From Spirochaetota bacterium (GTDB lineage: Bacteria; Spirochaetota; Spirochaetia; DSM-27196; PWMO01): 12,123 bases of DNA. The notes below the pieces were generated by a model. That model ran no database searches. It had not been told where the DNA came from and saw nothing but the letters and a program-made list of their open reading frames with translations. The DNA lies in NCBI GenBank assembly GCA_009908925.1, contig JAAAOH010000273.1, positions 1 to 12,123 of the forward strand, read 5' to 3'. The number at the start of each line of letters is the position of its first letter. Position 1 is the stretch's first letter. Shown in pieces: positions 6,793 to 12,123 of the stretch. The position numbers were made by a program, and so were the translations under genes.

Positions 6793-8340
6793 ATGACAGC
6801 CGTGTACGAGCTCCTGCGCTCAGTGTGGTCCCTCCCGAGTCACTCATGGCTCATCCCGGTGGGTGTGCTTCTCGTCTACCTGCTCGTGAGCCGCAGTATC
6901 CGCAATCGCGCCGAGGCGGCGTGGGTCACCACTGTCGTACTTCTCGCGGACGTAATTGTCGTACCGCTCTTTTTCGTCTCCCTCGACCTCGTGATCGGCG
7001 CAGCAGGCGGTGCGCTGTCACAGACACTCATCGTCACCCGCGCCATCTGGGCTGTGTTCTTCGTGGCGATCGCGTGGCTGGCCGTACGACTGCTGCATCG
7101 CTTCCTCTGGCAGCGGCACTTCGTGCGCACCTACGGGAGGGAGGCGCCGCGCATCCTCCAGCATATCGTCGCGATCGGGCTGTACTTCGTGGCGTTCGCC
7201 ATCATCCTCGTGGTGGTGTTCGAGCGGCAGGCCGGTAGCGTTCTCGTCTCAACCAGCGTGCTCGTCGGTGTCGTCGGTCTCGCCCTGCAGAACGTGCTTT
7301 CCGATCTGTTCTCCGGGATCTCGCTTACACTCGAGCGTCCCTTCACGGTGGGGGACTGGGTGCGATTTGCCGATGGGACTGAAGGCGAGGTTACCGACAT
7401 CTCCTGGCAGGCGATCTACCTCAAGTCCTTCAACGAGAGCCGATTCGTGCTGCCCAACCGAACGGCATCGGGAATGGCTGTTCACAACTACTCCAAGCCG
7501 AACCGCATTTACGCGCAGTGGTTCGAAGTTCACGTTGACGCCCGTCATGACCCGGTCACGGTGCGGCAGTTGCTACTCGAGGCGGCGCTCGGATGCGCGC
7601 CGGTTCGAAAGAGTCCGTCGCCGACGGTCAACCTCGCCGATGCGTCGAGCAATCCCTATGTCTACACCGTGTACGTACGCTTCAACGACTTTCCGGCGCA
7701 CTTCTCCGGGCGCACCGAGCTGTACCTGAATATCCACACCTACCTCACGCGCGCCGGCATCGGCACCGCGTCGGTGAAGTACGAGGTTGCCACTGAGTCC
7801 ATGCCGGAACGCAGTCTCGAGGTGCCCTCGGTCGAGGAGGAACTGCGGCGCCTTGATCTGTTCTCCGTACTGGATGACGAGCAGGTGACGCGGGTTGCGG
7901 AAGGGGCCGTCTCCCGGACCTTCTACCCTGACGATGTGATTGTGGAGGAGGGGACGAAGGGTTCCTCGCTCTTCATCATCACGTCCGGTGCCGTGCAGGT
8001 GACCAAGCAATCCCCGAAGAAGGCCGAGGTCGAAGTGACACGGCTCGGGGCCGGCGACGTCATCGGTGAGATGTCTCTCCTCACCGGAGAGCCCCGCACC
8101 GCCACGGTGACCGCGCTCGTGCCGGTTACGGCCATCGAGGTTACCAAAGAGAGCCTTGCGCCCATTCTCCGGGAAGTACCGGAGCTCAGCGACAAGTTTG
8201 CCGAGGTGATGCTCGATCGCCGCCTCGAAACAGAGGAGTTTCTCAAGACGATGCGCCGCAGCGATCAGGCGGCAAGCGACTTCGTCAGCGACTACCTGGA
8301 GCGACTCGTGCGCCGAACGCGGCGCTTTTTCAGACTTTAG
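6793..8340 (+). CDS. MscS-family channel with C-terminal cyclic-nucleotide-binding domain (bCNG type)
   Basis: 515 residues from ATG 6793, which has AAGGGAG three bases upstream; a TTG at 6739 would add an unlikely 18-residue leader. Membrane segments lie near residues 17-34, 42-64, 76-101 and 121-143, then a Gly/Ala/Val pore helix (about 150-175). The MscS beta domain follows, with the hallmark LTLERPFTVGDWV (178-190) and a FVLPNR stretch (218-223). Residues about 350-475 form a CRP-like cNMP-binding domain whose phosphate-binding cassette, GEMSLLTGEPRTA (425-437), keeps the Glu that contacts ribose and the Arg that contacts the cyclic phosphate. The tail is Arg-rich. Known bCNG channels of this layout are opened by cyclic nucleotide more than by tension. 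The product should sit in the cytoplasmic membrane. It is divergent from cfa, hinting at a shared response to membrane state. Confidence 0.93.
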   Translation: MTAVYELLRSVWSLPSHSWLIPVGVLLVYLLVSRSIRNRAEAAWVTTVVLLADVIVVPLFFVSLDLVIGAAGGALSQTLIVTRAIWAVFFVAIAWLAVRLLHRFLWQRHFVRTYGREAPRILQHIVAIGLYFVAFAIILVVVFERQAGSVLVSTSVLVGVVGLALQNVLSDLFSGISLTLERPFTVGDWVRFADGTEGEVTDISWQAIYLKSFNESRFVLPNRTASGMAVHNYSKPNRIYAQWFEVHVDARHDPVTVRQLLLEAALGCAPVRKSPSPTVNLADASSNPYVYTVYVRFNDFPAHFSGRTELYLNIHTYLTRAGIGTASVKYEVATESMPERSLEVPSVEEELRRLDLFSVLDDEQVTRVAEGAVSRTFYPDDVIVEEGTKGSSLFIITSGAVQVTKQSPKKAEVEVTRLGAGDVIGEMSLLTGEPRTATVTALVPVTAIEVTKESLAPILREVPELSDKFAEVMLDRRLETEEFLKTMRRSDQAASDFVSDYLERLVRRTRRFFRL

Positions 8341-8452
8341 TGTGGGGCTGCGGTGCGGGCGGGGGAAACCCGGCCGTGATGTGCAAGATGCCGGGCCGGC
8401 CGGCGGTGCAGCACCGCATGCCGCTCCGCCGGATCGGACCCGGATTTACGTA
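8341..8452. other. Convergent intergenic region, GC-rich, weak hairpin only
   Basis: Between the 3' ends of the MscS-type and LPP20-type genes. It contains a 7-bp inverted repeat GCGGTGC/GCACCGC (8403-8409 and 8411-8417, one base apart) and GC-rich palindromic sequence around 8391-8404. None is followed by a T-run, so a rho-independent terminator is not shown. I see no gene here. Confidence 0.5.
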
Positions 8453-9004
8453 CTATTCGCCTTCGATCTGCTGGTCAAGGTAGTCGAGTGCCTGCTCAGC
8501 CTTGAACTCCGCAAACGCGGCATCCTCATTGCGCTGGAAGGCTTCGGAGGCTGCCTCGCGGTAGTTCCCCTTCGGGAAGGAAACGAGGGCGTAGATCGTG
8601 CCGTCGGGGCCCTGGTCGACCTCTTCGGGCCGGGTCCCTTCGAGCGTGGCCTCGGTCACCTGTCGGGAGATGTTCTCCACGAAACTTATGACCTGGTTGT
8701 TGTCATCAACACCGCTCTCCTGAGCGTAATCGACGATTGCCGCCTCGATCTGGGCGTTCATCTGGAACGCGATGTCCTCACGGGCGCGGCTGATGGCCAT
8801 GCGACGCGATGTGTCGAGGGACGCCATTTTTGCCGAGCCAACACCGTAGATCGCATCTTCGGCTGCCGGGGGATTCAGGTACCAGCTCGGAGCGCCGGAC
8901 TGCTCTGCGGGGGCGGGTGGTGCCGATTCTTCCGCGCCGCCGGCGCAGGAGACGATCAGGGCGAGCGCTGCGAGCGCAATAACGAGATAACCAAGTCGCT
9001 TCAC
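8453..9004 (-). CDS. LPP20-type lipoprotein
   Basis: 183 residues from GTG 9004. That start is chosen because GGAGG lies six bases upstream and gives a proper signal peptide; the 25 residues further upstream look non-coding. The N-terminus (VKRLGYLVIALAALALIVSC) is a lipoprotein signal with lipobox I-V-S-C, so Cys20 should be lipidated. A short Ala/Pro/Glu-rich linker follows. The domain then opens with PSWYLNPP and continues through YGVGSAKMASLD and SRRMAISRAREDIAFQMN, the usual pattern of LPP20-family proteins. The C-terminus is acidic and helical. The molecular function of the family is poorly known; these proteins are surface or periplasmic membrane-anchored. It has its own promoter upstream and lies 85 bases after the PAS-GGDEF-EAL gene on the same strand. 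Family call is good; function open. Confidence 0.85.
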   Translation of the reverse strand: MKRLGYLVIALAALALIVSCAGGAEESAPPAPAEQSGAPSWYLNPPAAEDAIYGVGSAKMASLDTSRRMAISRAREDIAFQMNAQIEAAIVDYAQESGVDDNNQVISFVENISRQVTEATLEGTRPEEVDQGPDGTIYALVSFPKGNYREAASEAFQRNEDAAFAEFKAEQALDYLDQQIEGE

Positions 9005-9010
9005 TTCATA

Positions 9011-9015
9011 CCTCC
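9011..9015 (-). promoter_or_regulatory. Shine-Dalgarno GGAGG selecting the GTG start of the LPP20-type gene
   Basis: GGAGG on the minus strand is six bases before GTG 9004. It supports a GTG start rather than the more distal in-frame start at 9079. Confidence 0.75.
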
Positions 9016-9052
9016 ATACCACATCATGTAGTACTTGTCTGTCTGATGCTGA

Positions 9053-9081
9053 AGCATACAGCACTTGTGTCGCGATCACAA
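9053..9081 (-). promoter_or_regulatory. Sigma-70-like promoter of the LPP20-type lipoprotein gene
   Basis: On the minus strand TTGTGA (9076-9081, 4 of 6 matches to TTGACA) is separated by exactly 17 bases from TATGCT (9053-9058, 4 of 6 to TATAAT). Transcription would begin near 9046, giving a leader of about 40 bases. It lies wholly between the PAS-GGDEF-EAL stop and the lipoprotein start. Confidence 0.55.
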
Positions 9082-9082
9082 G
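9064..9082. repeat. Inverted repeat CTTGTG-N7-CACAAG overlapping the -35 box
   Basis: Perfect 6-base arms (9064-9069 and 9077-9082) around TCGCGAT. The right arm covers the -35 box of the lipoprotein promoter, as an operator would. It also lies just past the PAS-GGDEF-EAL stop, so an RNA hairpin role is possible, but there is no T-run. Confidence 0.5.
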
Positions 9083-9088
9083 ACGGTT

Positions 9089-10753
9089 TCACGGAAGGCT
9101 TCTGCCGGCGGCGAGCAGGGCTGTGAACTCATCTGCCGGTACCGGCCTTGCGAAGTGGAACCCCTGCATCCAGCGTACCCCCATCTCCACGAGAATCTCC
9201 TTCTGTGCGGCTGAGGTTACCCCTTCGATGATGATCTGCTTTCCGCGCGCCCGGACCCCCGCGAGGATGCTCGTGAGATAGTCGCGGTCGTCGGCGCTCG
9301 TCGTGAGGTCATCGACAAAGATCTTGTCCACCTTCAACACCGGAACCGGGAGGCGCTTGAGATAGCTCAAGCTCGACTGCCCCGTCCCGAAATCGTCTAT
9401 CCATACATCGACGCCGAGCTCGTTCAGCCGCCGGATTCTCGCGATTGACTTCTGCGGGTCGCGCATGCAGCTACTCTCGGTGAGCTCGAGCTTCAGCCTC
9501 CCCGCCGGCACATTACCGGCCCCGGCAATTGCGGCGGAGACTATGTCGGTGAGGTCCTCGTCCTCGAGCTCCCCGGCGCTGATGTTCATGGACACGAAGA
9601 TGCCGTAATCCCGAGACCATGCGGAGATCCGCTCGCAGACACCGTAGAGAGCCCACTTGTCGATGGCCCGCACGATGCCGGTTTCCTCCGCGAGGCGCAT
9701 GAACTGCGGGGGAGTGACGAGACCGCGGGTGGGATGATTCCACCTGATGAGCGACTCCGCCCCGTGGATGACTCCGTTGGCGTCGACGATGGGTTGATAG
9801 TAGAGCTCGAGCTGTCGGGACTCGAAGGCGCGAAGCAGTTCGGTGTGAAGCGTCATGCGTGAGATGGCGCGCTCGTGGAGGTCGGTATCGTAGAGCTGAA
9901 AGCCCCGATCCGCCGCCTCCGCCTCAATAACGGCGGAGTTCGCGTGCTGCAGCAAAGTGTCCGCATCGGCGGCGTCGTCGGGAAAGACCGACACGCCGAT
10001 GATGGCGGAGATCCGCAGGTCCATGCCCCGGTAGCTATAGGGCACAGCGATAGCGTCGGCAAGTTTCTGGGCAACCACCGCCGGGTCGGTGTTCCGACTG
10101 ACCGTCGGCAGGAAAACGACGAGATTGGTGCCCTCGAAACGGAACACATAATCGCTCTTGCGCAGCTGCTGGATGATGCGGATTCCGGTGTTCTCGAGGA
10201 GCAGGTCGCCGATGCGGGTGCCGTGGGTCTGATTGATGCGTTTGAAGTTCTTGAGGGCAATGAACAGCAGGGCGAGCACATTGTCGTCCCCCGAGCGCCG
10301 TGCGTTCTCGATCTCCTTCTCTACTACCATGTCGAGAGAGCGACGCGTGAGCAGTCCGGTCATCGGATCCCGGTATTCGGCGTCGGCGTGGCGGCGATGA
10401 TGCTCTTCCGAAGCGGCGATATCCCGGGCAAACACCAGGGCGTGGGTGACCTCACCTTCCTCGTTGCGAAAGGGAATCATATGGACGTCGAAGAGCGCTT
10501 CGTCGTTGTCGCGGGAGGTCTTCGCGTAGCGCAGCTCTTCCCCCGAGATACACCGGTCGATATTCGAGTGGAACTCCGTTCCGAAAACGCTGCGACCCAG
10601 CGCCTCGCCGACGGGCCGGTCGATGAGCTCCCGGCGGTCGGTTCCCACGAGGGTTCCAACGCGGTCGTTTACGAGCTCGAGAGTGTAATCGGGACGCACA
10701 AGAAGAATGTGATCGCCCGAGAGGTTGATGATGCGCTCGAGTGTATCGACCAT
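9089..10753 (-). CDS. PAS-GGDEF(degenerate)-EAL protein, probable c-di-GMP phosphodiesterase
   Basis: 554 residues with no membrane helix, so cytoplasmic. Residues about 5-112 form a PAS sensor. Residues about 128-290 are a GGDEF domain in which the signature is EGTNL (207-211) and the metal-binding Asp and Asn-Asp positions are also changed (IALKNFKRINQ), so cyclase activity is unlikely. An RxxD (Arg198-Asp201), matching the inhibitory c-di-GMP site, remains. Residues about 300-545 are an EAL domain: ESL in place of EAL (Glu333), Asn390, Glu423 and Glu426 in LELTES, Asp453-Asp454 in DDFGTG, Lys474, Glu510 and Gln530 are all present, predicting active hydrolysis of c-di-GMP to pGpG. The first in-frame ATG is 10753; GGAG lies only one base before it, so initiation may be weak. 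It is 106 bases after the DUF2141 gene on the same strand. Confidence 0.93.
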   Translation of the reverse strand: MVDTLERIINLSGDHILLVRPDYTLELVNDRVGTLVGTDRRELIDRPVGEALGRSVFGTEFHSNIDRCISGEELRYAKTSRDNDEALFDVHMIPFRNEEGEVTHALVFARDIAASEEHHRRHADAEYRDPMTGLLTRRSLDMVVEKEIENARRSGDDNVLALLFIALKNFKRINQTHGTRIGDLLLENTGIRIIQQLRKSDYVFRFEGTNLVVFLPTVSRNTDPAVVAQKLADAIAVPYSYRGMDLRISAIIGVSVFPDDAADADTLLQHANSAVIEAEAADRGFQLYDTDLHERAISRMTLHTELLRAFESRQLELYYQPIVDANGVIHGAESLIRWNHPTRGLVTPPQFMRLAEETGIVRAIDKWALYGVCERISAWSRDYGIFVSMNISAGELEDEDLTDIVSAAIAGAGNVPAGRLKLELTESSCMRDPQKSIARIRRLNELGVDVWIDDFGTGQSSLSYLKRLPVPVLKVDKIFVDDLTTSADDRDYLTSILAGVRARGKQIIIEGVTSAAQKEILVEMGVRWMQGFHFARPVPADEFTALLAAGRSLP

Positions 10754-10859
10754 ACTCCGTGATCAAGGTGTAGCATGACTCTGCCGGTGGTGCAAGCCGC
10801 TCTTTTCTCGACGCCGGCCCCCGACGGGGCCCTCTTGGCCGCCGCGGCCGCACTCGGGA
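10754..10859. other. Intergenic region with GC-only hairpin
   Basis: Between the DUF2141 and PAS-GGDEF-EAL genes. GGCCCC (10816-10821) and GGGGCC (10826-10831) can form a 6-bp stem with a 4-base loop. In the direction of transcription (minus strand) no T-run follows, so it is a poor intrinsic terminator; it may only pause or stabilise the message. No gene is seen. Confidence 0.4.
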
Positions 10860-11294
10860 CTATCGAAGCTGGAACTCGGCACCCTTCACGTCGGAGCTCA
10901 CCTCGAATGCCAGACTCCTGAAACGTGGTGGCCCGACGATGGGCCCCGATGCCTTGTACACGCCCCATGGCTCCTTCGGGCCGAACATGCCCATGTCGAG
11001 CTCCTGATTGCCGTTCGTGTCGAGGAAGGCGCGGACGGCGTACATCCCGGGCGGGACCCCGTCGATGCGAAAATCCACGCTGCTCGCCGACTCAACTTGA
11101 TACGAGCGCCCCTCTACGAATCCCTCCTGAAAATCCGGGACCGCCTTCCACCCCCGCTCGTCGAAGATGGCAACGAAGAGCTCGCCGTCTTCCTCGATAC
11201 CGGAGATGGTGCCGGCCACCACGTGCTCCGCGCCGGCGGATGCGGATATCGCGACCACAAGCATGAGTCCAAGCAGCGCTGCGTGACGTTTCAT
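10860..11294 (-). CDS. Secreted DUF2141-family protein
   Basis: 144 residues from ATG 11294; a TTG one codon earlier is less likely. AGGAAGG is six bases upstream. Residues 1-22 are a classical signal peptide (Lys-Arg, hydrophobic core, ASAGA before Glu23), so the product should be periplasmic or secreted. The mature part is a small beta-sandwich-like domain. Characteristic DUF2141 elements are the LFVAIFDERGW strand (39-49), PPGMYAVRAFLDTNGNQELD (81-100), which includes an Asp/Asn-rich loop reminiscent of a calcium site, then GPKEPWGVY (105-113) and GPPRF (121-125). The family's function is not established. A good promoter lies just upstream, and the PAS-GGDEF-EAL gene follows in the same direction, so they may be co-transcribed. 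Confidence 0.85.
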   Translation of the reverse strand: MKRHAALLGLMLVVAISASAGAEHVVAGTISGIEEDGELFVAIFDERGWKAVPDFQEGFVEGRSYQVESASSVDFRIDGVPPGMYAVRAFLDTNGNQELDMGMFGPKEPWGVYKASGPIVGPPRFRSLAFEVSSDVKGAEFQLR

Positions 11295-11300
11295 CAAATA

Positions 11301-11307
11301 CCTTCCT
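11301..11307 (-). promoter_or_regulatory. Shine-Dalgarno of the DUF2141 gene
   Basis: AGGAAGG on the minus strand, six bases before ATG 11294. It favours this ATG over the adjacent TTG at 11297. Confidence 0.65.
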
Positions 11308-11327
11308 CAACCCTTCAAGTCGCGGTC

Positions 11328-11356
11328 ATAATATCGGGCCGGCCTTGGTTCTTCAA
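11328..11356 (-). promoter_or_regulatory. Sigma-70-like promoter of the DUF2141 gene
   Basis: On the minus strand TTGAAG (11351-11356, 4 of 6 matches to TTGACA), a 17-base spacer and TATTAT (11328-11333, 5 of 6 to TATAAT). The start of transcription would be near 11321, giving a leader of about 27 bases that contains the Shine-Dalgarno. It is the best promoter match in the window. Its -10 region overlaps CATAAT on the plus strand, which might serve the divergent MFS gene, but no good -35 accompanies that. Confidence 0.6.
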
Positions 11357-11387
11357 CGTGGCGCGGTGGTCACGGAGTCCCATCACC

Positions 11388-11990
11388 ATGTTAGAGTGCG
11401 ACATGCGCACAGCCGGCGTGCTCACGGTCTCGGCCCTCCACATCGTTGCATACCTCTCGTTCATTGTCCTCGGTCTCCCCGACGGAATGCTCGGCGTGGC
11501 GTGGCCCTCGATGAGCGCCGATTTCGCCCGGCCGCTCGGGGCGCTTGGTATCCTGCTCTTCGGCTTCACCGTCGGTTACCTGGCCACCACTGCGGCGGCG
11601 GGGATTCTCATACGACGCCTCGGCTACTACCGGCATCTTCTGCTTGCCGCTGTTCTGATGACCGCAGGTGGCGCCGGGATCGCCCTCGCACCGGCCTGGA
11701 TCGCGGTGGTTTCAGCAGCCGGAGTGCTCGGTGCCGGCGCCGGCATGCTCGATGGCGGTCTCAATGCCTACGCCGCGCAGCGTTTTCGGGCACGGGATCT
11801 CAACTGGCTCCACGCCGCCTACGGCGTTGGTGCCACCACGGGCCCGCTTCTGATGACACCCATCATCGCAGCCGATGCGAGTTGGCGGCTCGGCTACGTG
11901 ATCTTCGGTCTCTGCGCCGCGGCCGCCGTTGTTGCGTTCAGGCTGTCCCGGGACCGCTGGCGGGTGCCGGCGGGCGCGGCGCCCCGGTAG
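11388..11990 (+). CDS. MFS transporter, N-terminal six-helix half (possibly interrupted by TAG)
   Basis: 200 residues from ATG 11388, with GGAG ten bases upstream; ATG 11403 is an alternative. Six hydrophobic helices lie near residues 10-30, 48-74, 82-100, 104-125, 142-160 and 168-187. The helix 2-3 loop AAGILIRRLGYYR is a variant of the MFS motif GxLxDRxGRR. LDGGLNAYAAQRF (121-133) and LHAAYGVGATTGPLL (141-155) resemble the fucose-permease-like branch. A normal MFS protein has about 400 residues and 12 helices; here TAG falls in what would be the central loop. The same frame then stays open to the window end and encodes a possible seventh helix. It may therefore be a half-size protein, a nonsense-interrupted gene or a sequencing error. 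Substrate unknown. It is divergent from the DUF2141 gene. Confidence 0.75.
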   Translation: MLECDMRTAGVLTVSALHIVAYLSFIVLGLPDGMLGVAWPSMSADFARPLGALGILLFGFTVGYLATTAAAGILIRRLGYYRHLLLAAVLMTAGGAGIALAPAWIAVVSAAGVLGAGAGMLDGGLNAYAAQRFRARDLNWLHAAYGVGATTGPLLMTPIIAADASWRLGYVIFGLCAAAAVVAFRLSRDRWRVPAGAAPR

Positions 11991-12010
11991 GAGACGAGTT
12001 GCTCGTCTCC
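11990..12010 (+). terminator. Perfect 9-bp stem-loop abutting the MFS stop codon
   Basis: GGAGACGAG (11990-11998) and CTCGTCTCC (12002-12010) pair perfectly around a TTG loop. The first G is the last base of the TAG stop. No T-run follows, so a rho-independent terminator is only one reading; it may be a structure in the central-loop coding sequence. Confidence 0.45.
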
Positions 12011-12123
12011 GGGACCGCGGCCGATGGTCTGGACGCCGGCGGCGGGTGCGGCTGCGGTCCTCGTCGCGACGGGGGGCGGCACCGCCATCGGCGCCACCGT
12101 TGAAGGAGCCGGCAACGCCATCC
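11991..12123 (+). other. Open frame continuing past the MFS stop, to the window edge
   Basis: In the same frame as the MFS gene there is no further stop for 44 codons to the right edge. The encoded text runs through SSPGPRPMVW and then an Ala/Gly/Val-rich stretch ending in GATVEGAGNAI. This could be the seventh helix of the transporter, which in related proteins has a Glu with small residues around it. ATG 12024 could also start a separate gene, but I see no clear ribosome binding site. Confidence 0.35.

Noticed and set aside
6635..6847. N-terminal extension of Cfa
   Set aside because: The frame is open, but the extra residues are Arg/Pro-rich and unlike Cfa, and the strong Shine-Dalgarno at 6637-6645 fixes the ATG at 6634.
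9064..9082. CRP-type binding site (TGTGA...TCACA) at the lipoprotein promoter
   Set aside because: The half-sites are one base closer than the CRP spacing and the second half reads ACACA on the relevant strand, so I keep it as an unassigned dyad.
10762..10790. Promoter TTGCAC-N17-TACACC for the PAS-GGDEF-EAL gene
   Set aside because: Only three matches in each hexamer, and the start of transcription would fall almost at the ATG.
10816..10831. GC hairpin as an intrinsic terminator after the DUF2141 gene
   Set aside because: There is no T-run on the transcribed side, so it lacks the second half of a rho-independent terminator.
11988..11990. TAG read as pyrrolysine, with the hairpin as a recoding element
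   Set aside because: TAG is the ordinary stop here, ending seven of the ten genes in the window, and no pyrrolysine genes are visible. Plain interruption or a half-size protein is simpler.

Overview
This is a GC-rich bacterial chromosomal window with dense coding on both strands. It holds ten protein-coding genes, the first cut by the left edge and the last possibly interrupted near the right edge. I see no RNA gene, insertion sequence, CRISPR array or phage gene. Gene content fits a free-living, double-membrane bacterium. A high-GC spirochaete is my best guess, because the LPP20-type lipoprotein and the peptidase-propeller-barrel protein resemble spirochaete families. That is family resemblance recalled from memory, not a search.

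Layout: (1) Bases 2-2165 (+) look like one transcription unit. It contains a LarA-family (nickel-pincer hydroxyacid racemase/epimerase-like) enzyme, a six-helix ECF-type transporter S component and a small protein I do not recognise. (2) Bases 2198-5500 (+) encode a very large exported protein: signal peptide, HELTH zinc-peptidase-like domain, TolB/PD40-type propeller, Ala/Gly/Pro-rich linker and a C-terminal part that looks like an outer-membrane beta-barrel. It carries an exact in-frame 102-bp tandem duplication, and its 3' end runs into the convergent next gene. (3) Bases 5459-6634 (-) encode cyclopropane fatty acid synthase. Divergent from it, 6793-8340 (+) encodes an MscS-type channel fused to a cyclic-nucleotide-binding domain. 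Both concern the state of the cytoplasmic membrane. (4) Three genes on the minus strand run from 11294 down to 8453: a secreted DUF2141 protein, a cytoplasmic PAS-GGDEF-EAL protein (degenerate cyclase, intact phosphodiesterase residues) and an LPP20-type lipoprotein. Good sigma-70-like promoters precede the first and last. (5) Bases 11388-11990 (+) encode the N-terminal six helices of an MFS transporter. It ends in a TAG that directly abuts a perfect 9-bp hairpin, while the same frame stays open to the window end.

The common theme is the cell envelope plus nucleotide signalling: a cNMP-gated channel and c-di-GMP turnover next to membrane lipid modification and envelope proteins. The least explained parts are the LarA-like/ECF-S/unknown cluster, where the LarA-like protein has Asn at a catalytic His position, and the duplicated peptidase-barrel gene. 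Bases 8341-8452 and 10754-10859 are the larger stretches between the minus-strand genes and their neighbours, and they hold only weak hairpins.
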